Assembly (NCBI GenBank): GCA_027886175.1
Contig: JAJNNQ010000009.1
Span: 30,059,501-30,123,500 of the forward strand
Direction: 5' to 3'
Source of the DNA: Phylloscopus collybita
Lineage: Eukaryota > Chordata > Aves > Passeriformes > Phylloscopidae
DNA length: 64,000 nt
Under the pieces are notes generated by a model that saw only the letters and a program-made list of their open reading frames with translations, was not told the origin of the DNA and did no database searches. How positions within the stretch are numbered: the stretch's first letter is position 1; each line of letters opens with the position of its first letter. The position numbers and the translations under genes were made by a program. Shown here one piece after another: positions 26,546 to 39,841 of this stretch.

Positions 26546-29500
26546 TGTATTCCAATTGTACTGACTTTTTTCACATATAACTACATGTTGAAATACTGTT
26601 GTTGTTGGAGCTCCCAGAATTTTTCAGAACCGTGTCCCATAGGTGAGGAGCTGCCGTGCTGTAATATCTCTTTAAGCAAGTCTCTGTGCAGGGGGCTTGA
26701 CAGAAACACCGTATCAGTTACATATCAAAGTAATAGAAGCTAATTCAAACTCTACATAACTTGGCCTAACTACCAGGCTATTCATGGAGCTGGATGAGCA
26801 AGATACTTTTCATGGAAATAACTGCTTTTCAGGATTCAGGTTGTAATGTTGGATGGTATGTAATAGCTCTGCAGTTAGTAAAGATCTTTAAATACCTAGT
26901 GTCTAGTCCTGACCTGCTGAAGTTGTACATAGAAAGTTTAGTTTTACACAATGATTTCAGCATTTAGTACAGGACAGGTGAGCCAGGAGTTCTATATGTC
27001 ACTCTGTGGTTAAAGTAAATCAGAAGCACTGCAGAAACAGTCATATCAATATCACTTCAGTTTGAGTAGCATATTCCTGAGCTGTAAAAAAGATGTGTGT
27101 GCATATTTTTTAGTCAGCCTATATAATCTGAAATAATGTCATGAATGCAGATGTAGAGTAGCTTTAGACAGAGGTCTGCCTGACATGCAGGAAGGCCTTA
27201 AAGATTTGATTCAAACTGAACAGTACTTTGAAATGTAGCTTATGCAGAGCACTGTATGTGCTATTTGAGCAGCTAAACTTGCTCTGGGATTCATGGACTG
27301 ACATAAACCGATAATGCCACCATTATACAAGAATAGTGTGAATTGGAGTGGATGAGGAGGTTCTTCACGTGTGACAGTGAGCCTATGAAGGACTCTGCAC
27401 CTGCTGCTCCAGCCACTATCCAAGTCTGCAGAACCTAGCTCCCTTCCTGGAAATTAAATGTGTACATGCCTGAGAAAATCCTGTCTGCCTGATGTGCTTC
27501 TTAAAAGGAGAGATCTTGCAGAGACCTGTAGATAGCCTGCCCAACTGTGGTACTTGTCTTTGCTGTTATTTGAAAAAACTTGGCAGTCTTCAAAATTAAT
27601 CAGTCTGCTTAAGTCTGACATTTATGTCTTCAATAGAACACAGGGAAACTGCAGAACATGCTTAGTATGCCCATCTGTTCCAGAAGCATGGCAGGCTTCA
27701 AGACAGTTTTAGCTTAATATGCTGCGAGGATGTGTATCGGAGGGTTAAAGATATTGAGTATCTCTTTCTCAAATAGGAGCACCTCTTGGAAGTCAGGTGA
27801 ATAACTTTGGAGATACTAATTTTGAGTTACCTGCTGCTTTTCTTTAAGATACAATATTAATCAGATCAAACCAAATTATTTTCCTCCTACTTAAAGTGGG
27901 AAATAATTTGAGGTTTTACTTGCTGATGACTACTCAAAGTAGTCATTGTAGCTGACTAATAGTCTTCAAATTTGGAGTATGACCAACTTCCAAATACTTT
28001 AGGAAGTGAGCTGATTTTTTTATGAGAAGAAAGCTTTAGAAATGATGTTTCAAAGCCTACTTGTATGAATTCATTAAAATTATTTAAACCAACAAGTAAA
28101 ATTATGTATGTGTAAAAACAAAGAGTATAATGCTCAGTCTGCTATCTCAAGCAGACCTTTGTTTACATGTGACAGATTTGTTTTGATGAGTCAGAATTGT
28201 CTTTGAATAGAGAAGATGAGGCATTGCATTTTGCTCTCACTCTGTCAACATCACTATTTAGAAATTTTACTCTCACTGTAAAGGTGCTTGTGTCAGGAAC
28301 TTTTTATTAGAATTAGGATATCACTGTAGGAAAGCTGTATTTACCATGGGACTTATTGATGCGAGTCATGTGCTCGAATATTGACTATTTTGTAATTTCA
28401 CGTGTAATACACCTGGCAAATCTGTTCAGTAGCTTTTCCTTAGCTTAATTCCAGCAATACTAATTAGCTGCACATTGCAGCAGCCATCTGTTTCCAGGTT
28501 TTTAAATAATATCACTGTATTGATTTAAGTACAGTGTCACACCTCAATACCAACATACAGCACAACCTAATTTCTTCTATAATTAAGTCTTACCTAATCT
28601 TTAACACTTAAAACAGAAGTAGCACCTCTACAGTTGTTTATCTTCAGAGCACAAAGGAGTAGAACATGTGTTGATATAAGTTACAATACTGTAAATCATT
28701 ACAGAATTTCAACATCAGGTGTGTCACAAAAAAAGCTGTGATTTATAAGGCAGTCTACACAAAAATACTCTTTCTATTCTTCTAGTTTTTCTAATTTTCT
28801 ATTTCAAGGACATGTGTACTTTCATAATTACATGCAAAAAATGAATCTAGTGGAAGCTAATTCAGAATTCTTCAGCACTAATTAGGGGGAATAGGCTTTA
28901 AAGAAAGCTGGAATCAATGGTGTCGTGATATTTATTTCCCCTCCCAAATGGTTACTTGATTGTGAGGATGATCATGAAAATTCCCTACTTGAAAAATGTA
29001 TCTGTTAGAGTGAGCTTTAATGTTATTAGTAACTTATTTCAGGATTAGGATTGTGTCAACTGCTGACATTGGCAGTAATGAAAATACAGCAGAATCTGTG
29101 AAAACAAATAGAGACAGTGGTAGCCACCTGCATGGCCTTTCCCCTCTCAGTAAATTTTCACACAATGATTTCAATATAAGGTAAATTCCTAGTGAAAATT
29201 GGGAAACGTCCAAATTTTACCACAAATTGTCAGGCAAAAGGTTGAAAGTCTGTTCTCCAGTTCAAAAGGTTTCCTAATTAGTTGAAATGTTCCCCATTTT
29301 TCTAGTGTTAACTAATCTCAGAGCACAGTCTGGGATAGTTGAGAACATGGAACTGTTGAGAAAGAGGGGGAAGGAGCTTTATTTTTTTGTATAACTTGCA
29401 CTCTTTCAACAAATTTATGATTTCTTTTGTATCTTACATAGCAGCAAGCAAACTGGGGTCTATAAATATTTGTAAAATAAAATGTCTCATCAGTAGTACA

Positions 29501-31180
29501 TTATTTCAGATATTAACTAACTGATAATTGTAACTAAGCAGGTATATTTCTCTTGAATCTTCAAATTTATCACCAGCCTCAATCTCATGTTTTCTGTTGG
29601 TTTTTTATTATTTTCATTACTGTGATCTATCTTTGCTATCTGTCTTCTGTGACCTTGTTTATCCGTGGATGATCTGAATGTTCATGACCCCATCTTGCTT
29701 AACAGGGAGCATGTCCTTTATGTCTGTCAGTTTTCTTTGACCTCATCTTAGTAATGTCTGAAAGATTTTTCTGTTGTATTTTTGCACAACTCTAATAAAG
29801 CAGCTTCAACTGGTTCTGCCACTGCTAACTCATCTGCAGCTTTTTGTGCCTGCATCAGTGAGCCTTTAGGAGAAAAGTCTGTCCTGCCCCTAATGCGACT
29901 TACCTTTCCTGAATTGAAGCTTCTTTGCTTATTATCTGATTCTCCTAAGTTTGATTAGACCTATTTCCCCTTGAATAAAGTATTTTAAGTATTCCCAGTT
30001 CAAAACAAAGGGCAAATTTCCCATTGTCCTCAAAAAGGACAATATTTTATTTTATTTTTTAAATTTTTTATATGAGAAAAAACAAAGCTCTTCTTTCCCA
30101 GAATACCAATGAACTGTATTGGGAGTCACTAAATAGGAAAACAAGAAGCCCTAAAGAATGATAAACTAGAAGCCCCAAATCTAAGCTCCCAATTTACTAG
30201 GTTTTCAGCTATGTGTGGTTAGGAGCTTAAAGGTTCATCTGGAGCCTCTTCTTTGAGATGAGCAGAATGCAGTCTCTCATGCTACCTGGAGTGACTAGAA
30301 GTCTGCATTCCATGGCCACTGGTAAGGACATAGGCAGATTTCTTCGATATGAGAAAGTTCATCAGAATCAAAATATTATTGCCAAATATTGAGGCATCTA
30401 TTTTTTTGAGTAAGAAATTATGTTGGAAAACTTTGAGCCACTCTAGTTTCATAAAACCTGTTTGTAAACAGTTATTTGAAGGGATCCTTGGGTGCCAGTG
30501 TGTTGCATTTATGTATTTCTGGGAGTTTGCATGTTGCTTTATATAGTACTTATTCTGGAAAGCTAAGTCCTGAGTTGGATAACTGTTGGACAACTGCTAG
30601 TTACTCACCTTTGTAAATTAGTTTCGCTCTAGCATAACAGTGGACTTAAAGCGTTTTCCCCATGATCCCTGTATTGTACATGTCCTACAATGGCTATTGA
30701 ATTTTTGTAATCTGTCCAGAACTTAATTTCGTGTTGATAATCATATCAAATTTTAAATGTAACTCCATTTGCTTTACAAAAAATCAGCTTATGACTTCCT
30801 GCTGTAATTTTGACTACTTATTCAAATGAGCTTCATTTCAGCACACCTGAAATTAGAACTCAGTTGTATGTTGAAAAAAGGCTTAATATTTCCCCTGTGT
30901 TGTTCTAGGACCTGAGGTCTGTTATTCCTAAGGTCGTGATGGCTTTGTAGGTGAAATGAAGTCTCACTATCAGAAGGTATTTCTGCCTGCATTATCCCAT
31001 GTCTTCACTTATTATCCTTGAATAGAAATGTAATATATGGTTACATTATGGTTACATTCTAGATTATCAAAGCTACCTTTCTTTCTTTCTAACAGTTCAG
31101 AGTTCATAGCATGTAAAAGGCAGGTTTGACAGTCAAAATGGTCTGAAGCAAAGCAATTTGTAGAGCAGCTAGTCCAGTTG

Positions 31181-31270
31181 ATTTTTTTTTTCTTTTTGGT
31201 GTGGTTTTGTGGGTGTTGGTTGGTTGGGATATTTTGTTTTGTTTTTTTTTGTCTCCTCCACCACCACCAG
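31181..31270 (+). repeat. T/G-rich low-complexity tract and CCA run
   Basis: A tract of T runs and GGT/GTTT words is followed at about 31258-31269 by several CCA triplets. The long frames across it on both strands come from the biased composition. Confidence 0.85.
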
Positions 31271-32510
31271 GTGATCATTATATTAATTGGTGTAGGTAAG
31301 ATTCTGAGACAGTTAACTAAAGCTCTTGCATTGATGGAAAGGTCCAGCACTTTTCATAGAATTTTTGAAAATGCTTTTATTAAAATATGGATTTCTTTTC
31401 TTTTTTTCAGTATTGTAAATTAAATACTCACAAGTAGAAAAGTATTGACACAGATTTCTAGATCTCTGTTACTGTAGAATTGGGAACCAGAGTACAAATA
31501 GTAGAAGCTTTCAATTGCTGTGGGTTTAGGGCACCATTACATTAACCTAAAATATGAAACTGAAAGGACAATTTTCCAGCTTCAGTTGAATTGTTTGTTT
31601 CCTTTATATGCACTAAACTTGGCAGCTATTCTTACAATCAGTGGGTCAAAGTACGTTCTTGGCTATGTTGACCCAGCTGTGTACTGTTACAGCTTGTGTG
31701 GAAATTGGAAGGAAGAAAATAATCCTATCAAGCAAGATGACTAAATTGAAAATGCATGATTCTTTGCAAGGTAGATCACAGTTCTCAGTATGGGTAGAAG
31801 GAACAGCCCTTAAAAAAGGGAAACTGCTGCTGAGGGCCAGAGATATCCTCTACTACTACCACTGCCAGTTGCCTGAATTTTTTTTCTGCACAATTAGCTG
31901 TTTGTGAAGCATGTAGTAAGTGGTTTTATTTTCAGTATACTTGAGGATTTTTTTTTGTTTAATGAATGAACAAAAAGCTTTGCTCACTTAGGAGTAGGGA
32001 TTTGATTACTGAAAATAATGCCTAAGTAAAAACACGTCAAGAAAGCAGTTACACCAGTCTAGGCCTGTTCACCAAGTGTTACTGTATGGGTTTGGTACAA
32101 AGAGCTTTTGGGAGTCTGGGAGCAAGAAAGGATCACTAAGGCTAGTAAGAAAAATTGCCAGGTAGGCAAGAAGTTTCATATAGAACACTGACTGATTGAC
32201 CAGACTGGCAGTTTGATGCATTTTCCCTTCCTATGTTTGAACAAGTGAGGACAGATCCATAAAACAGCTCTGTGACATGATAGCAGGATTATTTCATATT
32301 CTAATTCAACAGTGAGGAAACCTTTTTCTACTATCTCTAAGTAACTTTACAGTGTTTTCTTGTGTTATTTTTCATTCTTATGCAGCAAAGCCTGAAATTC
32401 ATATATCTGACTTAAAAACCCAAATAAGTGTGTCCTGAGAGGGATATTAATTATAGTAACTTTGCTGTAGGAGTGAAAGTAATCTATCAAGACTTTCTTG
32501 CTTTGTATAT

Positions 32511-32528
32511 ATTTGTATATATACAAAT
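32511..32528. repeat. Perfect 18-bp AT-rich palindrome
   Basis: ATTTGTATATATACAAAT is its own reverse complement. It sits in a short TATA-rich microsatellite-like segment, so its symmetry may simply come from a TA run. Confidence 0.9.
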
Positions 32529-32835
32529 ACTACAGCTTTAAGAAAAACAATAGATCACAGAGGTATTTAACAGCAAAGCAGAAGTACAAAATGTGTATTT
32601 TCTTTACCCAGCATCACCATGAGTACTGCCACCCCTCCTTTGCCTTTACCTTTCCCAATTCTGGATGGGAAAAGCACCCTATTGTGTAGGTTGGTCTGGT
32701 GCAGAGTGATGTGTAGGAAAAGCACCCTGCAATCTTTAGTAGCTGGAAGGTTTTTACAAAGTACTGTTTGTTTTATTTTGTTCTGTTTTGGTGGGTCTTT
32801 TTTAGTCCAGAAGGTAAATGTAGAATATAATTTAC

Positions 32836-34140
32836 AGAATGGCTGACGTTGAAATGGATATGTGGAGATCTTCTGGTCCAACTTTTCTGCTGTCTGAGCA
32901 CATACAGCTAATGCAAGTTGACCAGGATTGTGTTAAGATGGGTTTCAAATACCTCCATGACCAAGACCTTCCTAGGCATCCTGTGCCAGGAAGTGAGAGT
33001 GAAACTGAAGTGTGGAGTTCTTGTCTTGTGTTTAAATTGACTTTCCCTTGTTTCAGTTCATGCCCTTTGTCTCTTGTCCTATTCCTTAAAACTACTGAGA
33101 AGAGCCTGGCTCATTGTTGGCTTTTAGCCCTTTGGAGATATATACACATAAGATCTCAAACATGAGAGACTGCTGGGGCTGCTTATCTCCAGGCTAAGCA
33201 GTCCCAGCTCAGACTCACATGAAAGGTGCTTCAGTTCCTTAATCATTTTCCTGGCCCTTTACAGGACTTCTGGTAAATGAGGAGCTTCTATGTAAATGAG
33301 AAGCCCAGAACTGGACCCAGGACGTCAGATACGGCCTGACCAGTGTTAAGGGGAAGCTTCACCTCCCTGAGTTTATTGACAGTGCTCTTTCTGCTGCAGT
33401 TAAGGATACTGTTGACCTGATTTGCAGAGATGACTCACTGTTTTGTGCTCGGCATTTTCTCCCCGAGGATCACAAGGCAGTTCTCTCTCTGCAGAGCTGT
33501 TTTCCAGCTGGTCAGTTCCCAGTGTGTACTAGCACAAAAGAAAGTCCTCCTCAAGTACAGGACCTTACACTTCCCTTTGAAATCTATTAGATGCTTCTTG
33601 GCCCATTTCTCTAGTCTGTTGAGGTCCCTCTGAATGGCATTGCAACCAGTTAGAACTACTGGCCACTTTCCCAGATTGGCATTGGAGGTAAAGAAGCTGA
33701 AGGTGCCCTGCTTGCATTGTCCAGCCTGTTAGTGAGGACTGACCATAGGGAGCACCCCTGGTGGCCTGCTGTGAGCCTGCTGCTGATCATACTGCATCCA
33801 GCCTGGCAGCTCAGCAAGCTTCCTAGTCTATTTCACTGACCACCTGCCTAGTCTGCATTTCATTAGTATGAGGATTTTATAGGAGACTGGAAGAATTTAT
33901 CATGTCCAGAGAGCAACTGCTCTTCTCCCCTCATCCACTGAACCAGTCATTTCATTATCAGTTTGCTAAGCATGATTTTCCCTTCATAAATCAATGATGA
34001 ATATTACTAATCACATTATCCTTAATATGTTTGAAAAAATAAAGAAGCTAAGATACTTTGAAAAAAGCTTGGAGACAGGAACCCTTTCAGGAATCTGATC
34101 CCTATGATCTTTCTTAAAAGATATTGTCAACCTTATTGAT
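32836..34140 (-). mobile_element. Long CR1 LINE fragment, antisense; includes reverse-transcriptase remnant
   Basis: Read on the plus strand this is the reverse complement of a CR1 3' half. It opens with an 'agaatgg...gttgaaatgg' 3' edge and 'agatcttctggtccaact' (about 32867). It continues with 'gccctttgtctcttgtccta' (about 33063), 'ctccaggctaagcagtccca' (about 33189), 'agcccagaactggaccca' (about 33302) and 'ggcctgaccagtgtta' (about 33333). On the minus strand around 33540-33590 translation gives GKCKVLYL, matching the CR1 reverse-transcriptase line GKCKVLHL. The plus strand near 33920-34010 still follows the consensus for the thumb region ('aagcatgattttcccttcat'). The far boundary is uncertain because similarity fades around 34.1 kb. 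There are many indels and no intact frame. It is older than the 39.6 kb copy. Confidence 0.88.
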
Positions 34141-37100
34141 GTCTGAACTACTTTAACCTGGGTTGTGTGCATAGTGTGAAGTGATCCTGATATATTTAGG
34201 CTGCAGAAAATCCAGGGCAGAAAAAAATGTTTATGCTACTCTTGATATTGAACTAATTGGTGGATTCTATAGGTAAGTGAGGAGGAATCTACCTTTACTC
34301 TAGAATGATACGAAATATTTCATTCCTGTCAAAGATAGCTGGAGTTCTGTTTCTGGTGGACACATTGAGGTCATGAAGGAGCTTTATTTTGGTGTCTAGC
34401 AGTCATAATTGAAGTCTCCTATGCTTTCCCTTTTCCTTAGGTTGTATTGAATTCAGTAATGGAACCAGCCAGTCACAATTGCTACATACTTTCAAATATA
34501 ATTTTGCTCTGGCTGACTCAGGTTTGTTATAGACATACTAATCCTGTAAAATGATTATTAGCAATTATTTCCACTTTTGCTGTAAAAGGTAAAGGAAGGC
34601 AGAAGCTAGTTATCTTTCTTCCTTTCAGTGTGATATCTTCCAGTGCAATTTGTAATGATATAGGTGTTCTTGTAATGACATACGTTGTGTCAGCTGTGTT
34701 ATAGTTCAAAGGAAGGTAGGAAGCAATGTTAAGTAGCTTTTGTTTAAACATGTATAATTTTGCTTAGCAGTAGGGGAAGGAAAGAAAATGAGAAATGGCT
34801 GGAAAATTAAGGACTGAAAATCAACATTACAAACCAGTAATTTACAAAACATATTTACCTTAAAACACATAAAAATCAACAGTATTGGGATATCAGCTCT
34901 GCAAACAGTAGGAATTTCTTTATAGAATCTGTTGATTTTACCATCCACTTACCTGCTAGCCTACCTTGAAGACACAGTTGAAGTTGTGTCAAGAGGAAGC
35001 TTGTCAAATATTCTTACTGTGGGCATTTTACAGTCCTTTGGTCACCCAAATATACCTTCCCTTTCCAGAATCTGAAATCACTATCTGTATCTGTGAATGG
35101 GACCAGATGACCTCCAGCAGTACCTTCCAGCCAGAATTTTACTGGGGGTTTTTTGGTAGTTCTTTCATTGCTGCATCGAGGGATGCAAAAAATGCTGGTG
35201 ACAAAATCCACTAACACTTCTCTTGCATGGAGAACTGGGCACACAAATAACCAGGCAGCCCGAACAGTACTTTCAGCTGGTTATTATTGAGTAATTTGGG
35301 AAGGCTGTGAGAGTAACAAGGATGTTAAAATAGATGATGTGCTAAATGTTGGATTAGACAGGCAGATATGGACTGATGTCCAGTGTGCCAAATGTTCAGG
35401 ACTGTATCTTACATAATAGTTCAGTGGGCTTTTGTACTAGATTCTCCTAGAGCACTTGGCTTAAAAGTTGCTACCCTTCAAGCAAAACTTTCACGATGAG
35501 CTTGAAAACTGCTCCTGCAGACAAAAATACAGACTGCTTCAGTTTCGGGCTTTTTTGATACTGAAGACTTCTGCTGCACTTCCGTTAGTTGTTTGTCCTG
35601 AATGTTTTTTGTGTGAGGTGGAAGGCAGTGCACTATTTCAGGCTCATAAAATATCACCATTTTGTAAAGACTTAAGGAGTTCTGCTCACTCTTCATGTTG
35701 AATTTTGTTTATTTGCATATATGTTGAAATCTGGAAATCATATAACACTTGTACTGAAGATAAACCTTTTGCAGAATGGGAAATTACCTATGCTTAGTCA
35801 AGTGTGAAAACTGGGAAAATTTCCAGTGCTAATTTCATTTAAGTTTTTAATTTTAGTCCTTTCTATTTTTGCCTCTTGCACATTGACTTTTTCAATGCAA
35901 ACAAATGAACTTTTCAACTGCGATATGTAAGGAAAAAGCTAATTATGTATATCCAGGCACTACTGCTCATGTTACTATTTGTCCATCAGTGTTTTTTTAG
36001 CAAGAAAATAGAGCACTCAACATTCTATTTTACATACAAGAAATTGTTAAAATGAAGTAGATATTAATGCAAATGAAATAATTGGGGAAATGCAAATTGT
36101 TCTTATTTCAAAATAAGATTCTCACAAAGCTTTTATGCAAGCAGGTATTCAGGTTTTTTACATGCAAATGCTGCATCAACTCTGTCACCATATAGATATG
36201 GGCTGAACACCATTACTATTGCATTGCTTTCCTACTGTGTTTCTAGTTTTCCTAGTTTTGTTTAAGGTTATTGTGGTGGTTTTAATTGGAAAACACAGTT
36301 TTACCAGGCCCAAGGACTCTGAGAAAAATGGATGCACAAGGTGCAAAGGGTAGGCTCTTGCCTTATCATCAAAACATTCAGGAGGCAAGATGATTTTACA
36401 AAAAAAAAATGCCACCACTGTGCATGTAGCTCAGCATTGTTGGTCTAAGTTCAAGTATAGGTGTAAGTAGGTCCATTCTACCACCCTGATATGGGGATAC
36501 ATATGTGTAGTCTTTTTGAGAACAGCATCATAATAAATGATGTGTGTTTGGGGCATATTCCAAAAGCCATTCTGTAGAAACAGTACTTGAACTTTAAAGC
36601 TGATGAGATGCAAAGAGAAGGAAATGTAAATTACTGCTAAAAAGTTGTAGTGGTTGAGTTTCCCTGAAATGTGCTCTCGAGGCTTATTATTCAAAAGGTG
36701 GGTGACCTTAGATAATTCACTTTTTTGCTTTATGCAAAGTACACTCATGTTTCTAAGGAGACTTTGTGTTGATGGTATATTAAAGAACTAGTAATATTAG
36801 CAAATTCTGACAGCTGGTGCTTAACTGTATAAATGTGTTTTCTTTTGCACCACGATGCTATGGTCATCTAAACTGCAGTACAAAATTCTAGAGTTCAACA
36901 TTCTGAACATGTAGTAACTTAAAGTTCATTATGAGCAACATTATAAAGAAATGGATCATTCCTTCAACTAGAGTTACTTCTTAGCATCATCTGAAGTTGC
37001 TATTCCACAGCTAAAAAATCTGCTAGTTTTCTGCAATATTACCTTCTGCAGGAAAATATTTCAGCTGCTCTGGACTTGGAACCTTTCAGTTAACTCTGTG

Positions 37101-39607
37101 CTGTAATGTCATAATTGTTCAGGTCAGACTAATGTGTTCCCTTTGCCCAGCAAACATTTGCCCACATTGATGATTTAGATAACCCTCTTTGGGTGATGAA
37201 AAATATAAGTGTAGGAAATGTGAAGGTGTAGATCCTGCCCTGGAAGGGTAGGGCAGAAGGGTTTACTAGCTGAGGATTTACCTAAAAGTCAATTGGATTG
37301 AGGAAAGTGGCTGAAAGATTAAGTAGTGAAATACTATTATATTTTACTACATTCTTCAAGCTGAGGATCTCTGGCTGATTAATAAACATTGAGCTCATTC
37401 TAAACTGGGAGAATGTCTTTTGAAAGGACATTTTATGGAGAGAAAATTTGGATGTTGTTGCTGTCTTGATCCAAAATATCTCCCCTTTCACTGAGATGTT
37501 TGATTAAAGCTTTGAGGGATGGGACAGTACTGGTTTGGTTAATATGTATGTAGAAGTATAATTGGTTAATATAACAAAGAGAGAAGGAGATTATATGCAT
37601 CAATAACTGGAAAATGTACTGGAATGTAGGACGTAGATTAAAGTATTCTTATATTAATTCTTTATAAATTGTTATATTAAGCATGACTCTTGTCCTTTTT
37701 ATCATGCCACATGCTTGACTACCCTGAATTTCAATTAGGTAGTTGCATTACAAGCTTTAACTTCATAGTTTGTCCCCATTTTCTTTCTAAAAAACTAATT
37801 CTGTGTGTTTGCTAAATTTTGCAAAGTTACACTTTGTTCTTTATCATAAATCAAACATCTCTGCTTCTGGCACTGTGTAGCTCTTTTATTCCAGCCTGAA
37901 TGGTCTATGTACTCTCTCCTTCCATTTATTTAAATAAATGGGAAAGCTTTCTTTTCATCTGTGGTTTCTACCCTACTATAATATTCCCTTTGGCTTTTTT
38001 AATTAACTTCAGAAGGCTAAACTTTTATCCACCACTACTTTAGCTATCAATTTTTTTCTTATTTGTCCTAAAATCTCTGGGAAAGCAGTATGAAAGCTGC
38101 ACTACTGGTATTTGAGTAAAAAATTTGCTCACTGTCCTTTTTCTTAGTGCTGATTTGAGTTTTATAAATTGTACAGTTCATGTCAACAGTTTTTTAATGC
38201 TATAGGTGGTCAGCATGGAAGCTTCAGTTGCTGATGACTGTTATAGTGGCAAAGGCTTTTGAAATTTCCTTTCATGTAAAAATTTATCTATAGCTTCTGA
38301 AAGTCTGAGCTAGTCTCCAAGAAAAGCCAGTAACACAGGGCATATATAGTTGTTATACTCTCCAACTATGTCATGCCTATGCTTTGCATCATATGTATGT
38401 CTACAGTTGAACAAAATTATGGGAGTTCACATAGCAGAGTAGTTGGATAATTTGTAACATCAAAAATACAGTCTAGTTTCTGAAAAACTAAGGAGGTGGA
38501 CTTTGATCTGCAGCTATTTTAAGTGTGTGAACACATGGGCTGAGATATTCTTGTCTAATCATACAGGAGGTGATTTTCCAAGGGCGGTCACAAAGTATTT
38601 CATAGTTCTTAGCTAGAATGGACAGATCCTAGAAAAGATAGAGCGTAAAGGGTAGTAGCAAAACTCTTTTGTCTCAGAGGTGGGGATGATACTTAAGACC
38701 AGAGGTCACATTCGAATGGAGAACTACTATTTCTTGATAAGGCTGATTCTAGTTAGGGGCTCAGCTATTAAAATAATCCTGGAAAGCAATGGGAGGCAAA
38801 GCACTGTTGCAAAATTGATTTGGATGTACTCTGCCAAGTATAGCAAATATACTACAAAGATAACCAAAAGTCACAACAGAAGGTTCACATTTATTAATCC
38901 AGTTCTTTTTGTTAAAAAGACCTTTAAAAACAAAATCATCTAAACCCACAAAGATACAAATACTTTATCCTACTTACAATTATGAAGTGCCAGCTTTTGT
39001 AGCTTCTCCATGAGTATCAAGAAGGGTAGAGTTTTCTCAACATAGCACTGAACTTCTTTTTGACAGATTTAATTAGGCCAATAGGGTAGAGTGATTCTCA
39101 ATAGTCCACTTTAATGTAGACTGAAGTTTTGTGATTGAAAGACAAACAAAACCCCTGTCCTTTGTAAAAATCTACATGCATGCAGTATTTGACCAGCTCA
39201 GATCCCTGTACTTATAATGTTGACAGGAAAGTAGGAAGTACTGACATAACTCTATTTAGACAATCATTTTTATGGATTCAGTTGGACACCAGAGAGCGCC
39301 TGTTTTTATTTAGGGTAGTATGAATTTTAGTGTTAGAACAGAAATGTTTATAAAGTTTGTGAACAGAGATTTTTGTGGTAGGAGAGCTTAGAAACTAACC
39401 AGCTTCAAACTTTAAAACAAGATGTTACTAAATTCAAAGATTAACAAAAGAGTAAGTTTTTGCCTGTAATGATAATGCAATTACTGTATGCACCAAATTG
39501 GCCTTATCCTTATCTTATGCTACCTTATGCTAGCTTCTTTACAGTCCTGTGTACTTATATTGTTCCATATCTTGGAATTTTAACGCTAATGCCTCCAAAA
39601 TGCAACT
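34141..39607. other. Unannotated AT-rich stretch
   Basis: Apart from the CR1 tail relic near 35.1 kb, I see no gene or repeat. Short open frames on both strands have no recognisable domain. The stretch is rich in A and T runs, with many AATAAA-like hexamers that have no transcript context. Confidence 0.55.
35099..35145 (+). mobile_element. Probable CR1 3'-tail relic, sense strand
   Basis: The phrase 'gggaccagatgacctccag' followed by 'cagtaccttccagcc' matches the last part of the CR1 3' untranslated region ('ggaccagatgacctccagaggt...ccttccaacc'). Only about 45 bases are recognisable and no octamer tail follows. Confidence 0.55.
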
Positions 39608-39841
39608 ACATTGTCGATCTGGACAAGGGGATCCAAGTGCACCCTCAGTCAGTTTGCAGACAACACTAAGTTGTGTGGGAATGTTGATCTGCTGGAAGGT
39701 GTGCAGGCTCTGCAGAGCGATCTGGGCAGGTTGGATCAATGGGCTGAGGCAAATGGCATGAGGCTGGGTAAGGCCAAGTGCCAGGTCCTGCATTTGAATC
39801 CCAACAACCCCCTTCAGCACTACAGGCTGGGGGCAGAGTAG
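39608..39841 (+). pseudogene. C-terminal remnant of CR1 reverse transcriptase
   Basis: Translation in the frame starting at 39611 shows the typical CR1 sequence: [16 protein letters not shown], then [19 protein letters not shown], then AKCQVLHL and a final HYRLGAE. These match the region after the catalytic palm (thumb) of non-LTR reverse transcriptases of the CR1 clade. The catalytic YXDD-type core is not in this fragment. The frame ends at a TAG (39839-39841) where CR1 copies normally read Trp, so a single G-to-A change explains the stop. This is a dead remnant. Confidence 0.9.

Larger units (their letters stand above)
26546..32835. other. Unannotated AT-rich stretch with T/G-rich tract
   Basis: No supported gene. 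Short open frames (up to 112 codons) have no recognisable domain. A T/G-rich low-complexity tract at about 31181-31254 is followed by a CCA triplet run. A perfect AT-rich palindrome lies at 32511-32528. The segment around 29590-29990 is unique in appearance and matches no repeat family I know. Confidence 0.55.

Noticed and set aside
32511..32528. AT-rich palindrome as a possible regulatory or origin site
   Set aside because: It lies in a TATA-rich run where such symmetry is easily produced by chance, and there is no gene beside it.
32567..33165. Overlapping frames of 75-108 codons on both strands near 32.6-33.2 kb
   Set aside because: From 32836 onward they translate the antisense strand of a CR1 element. 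The part before that shows no domain.
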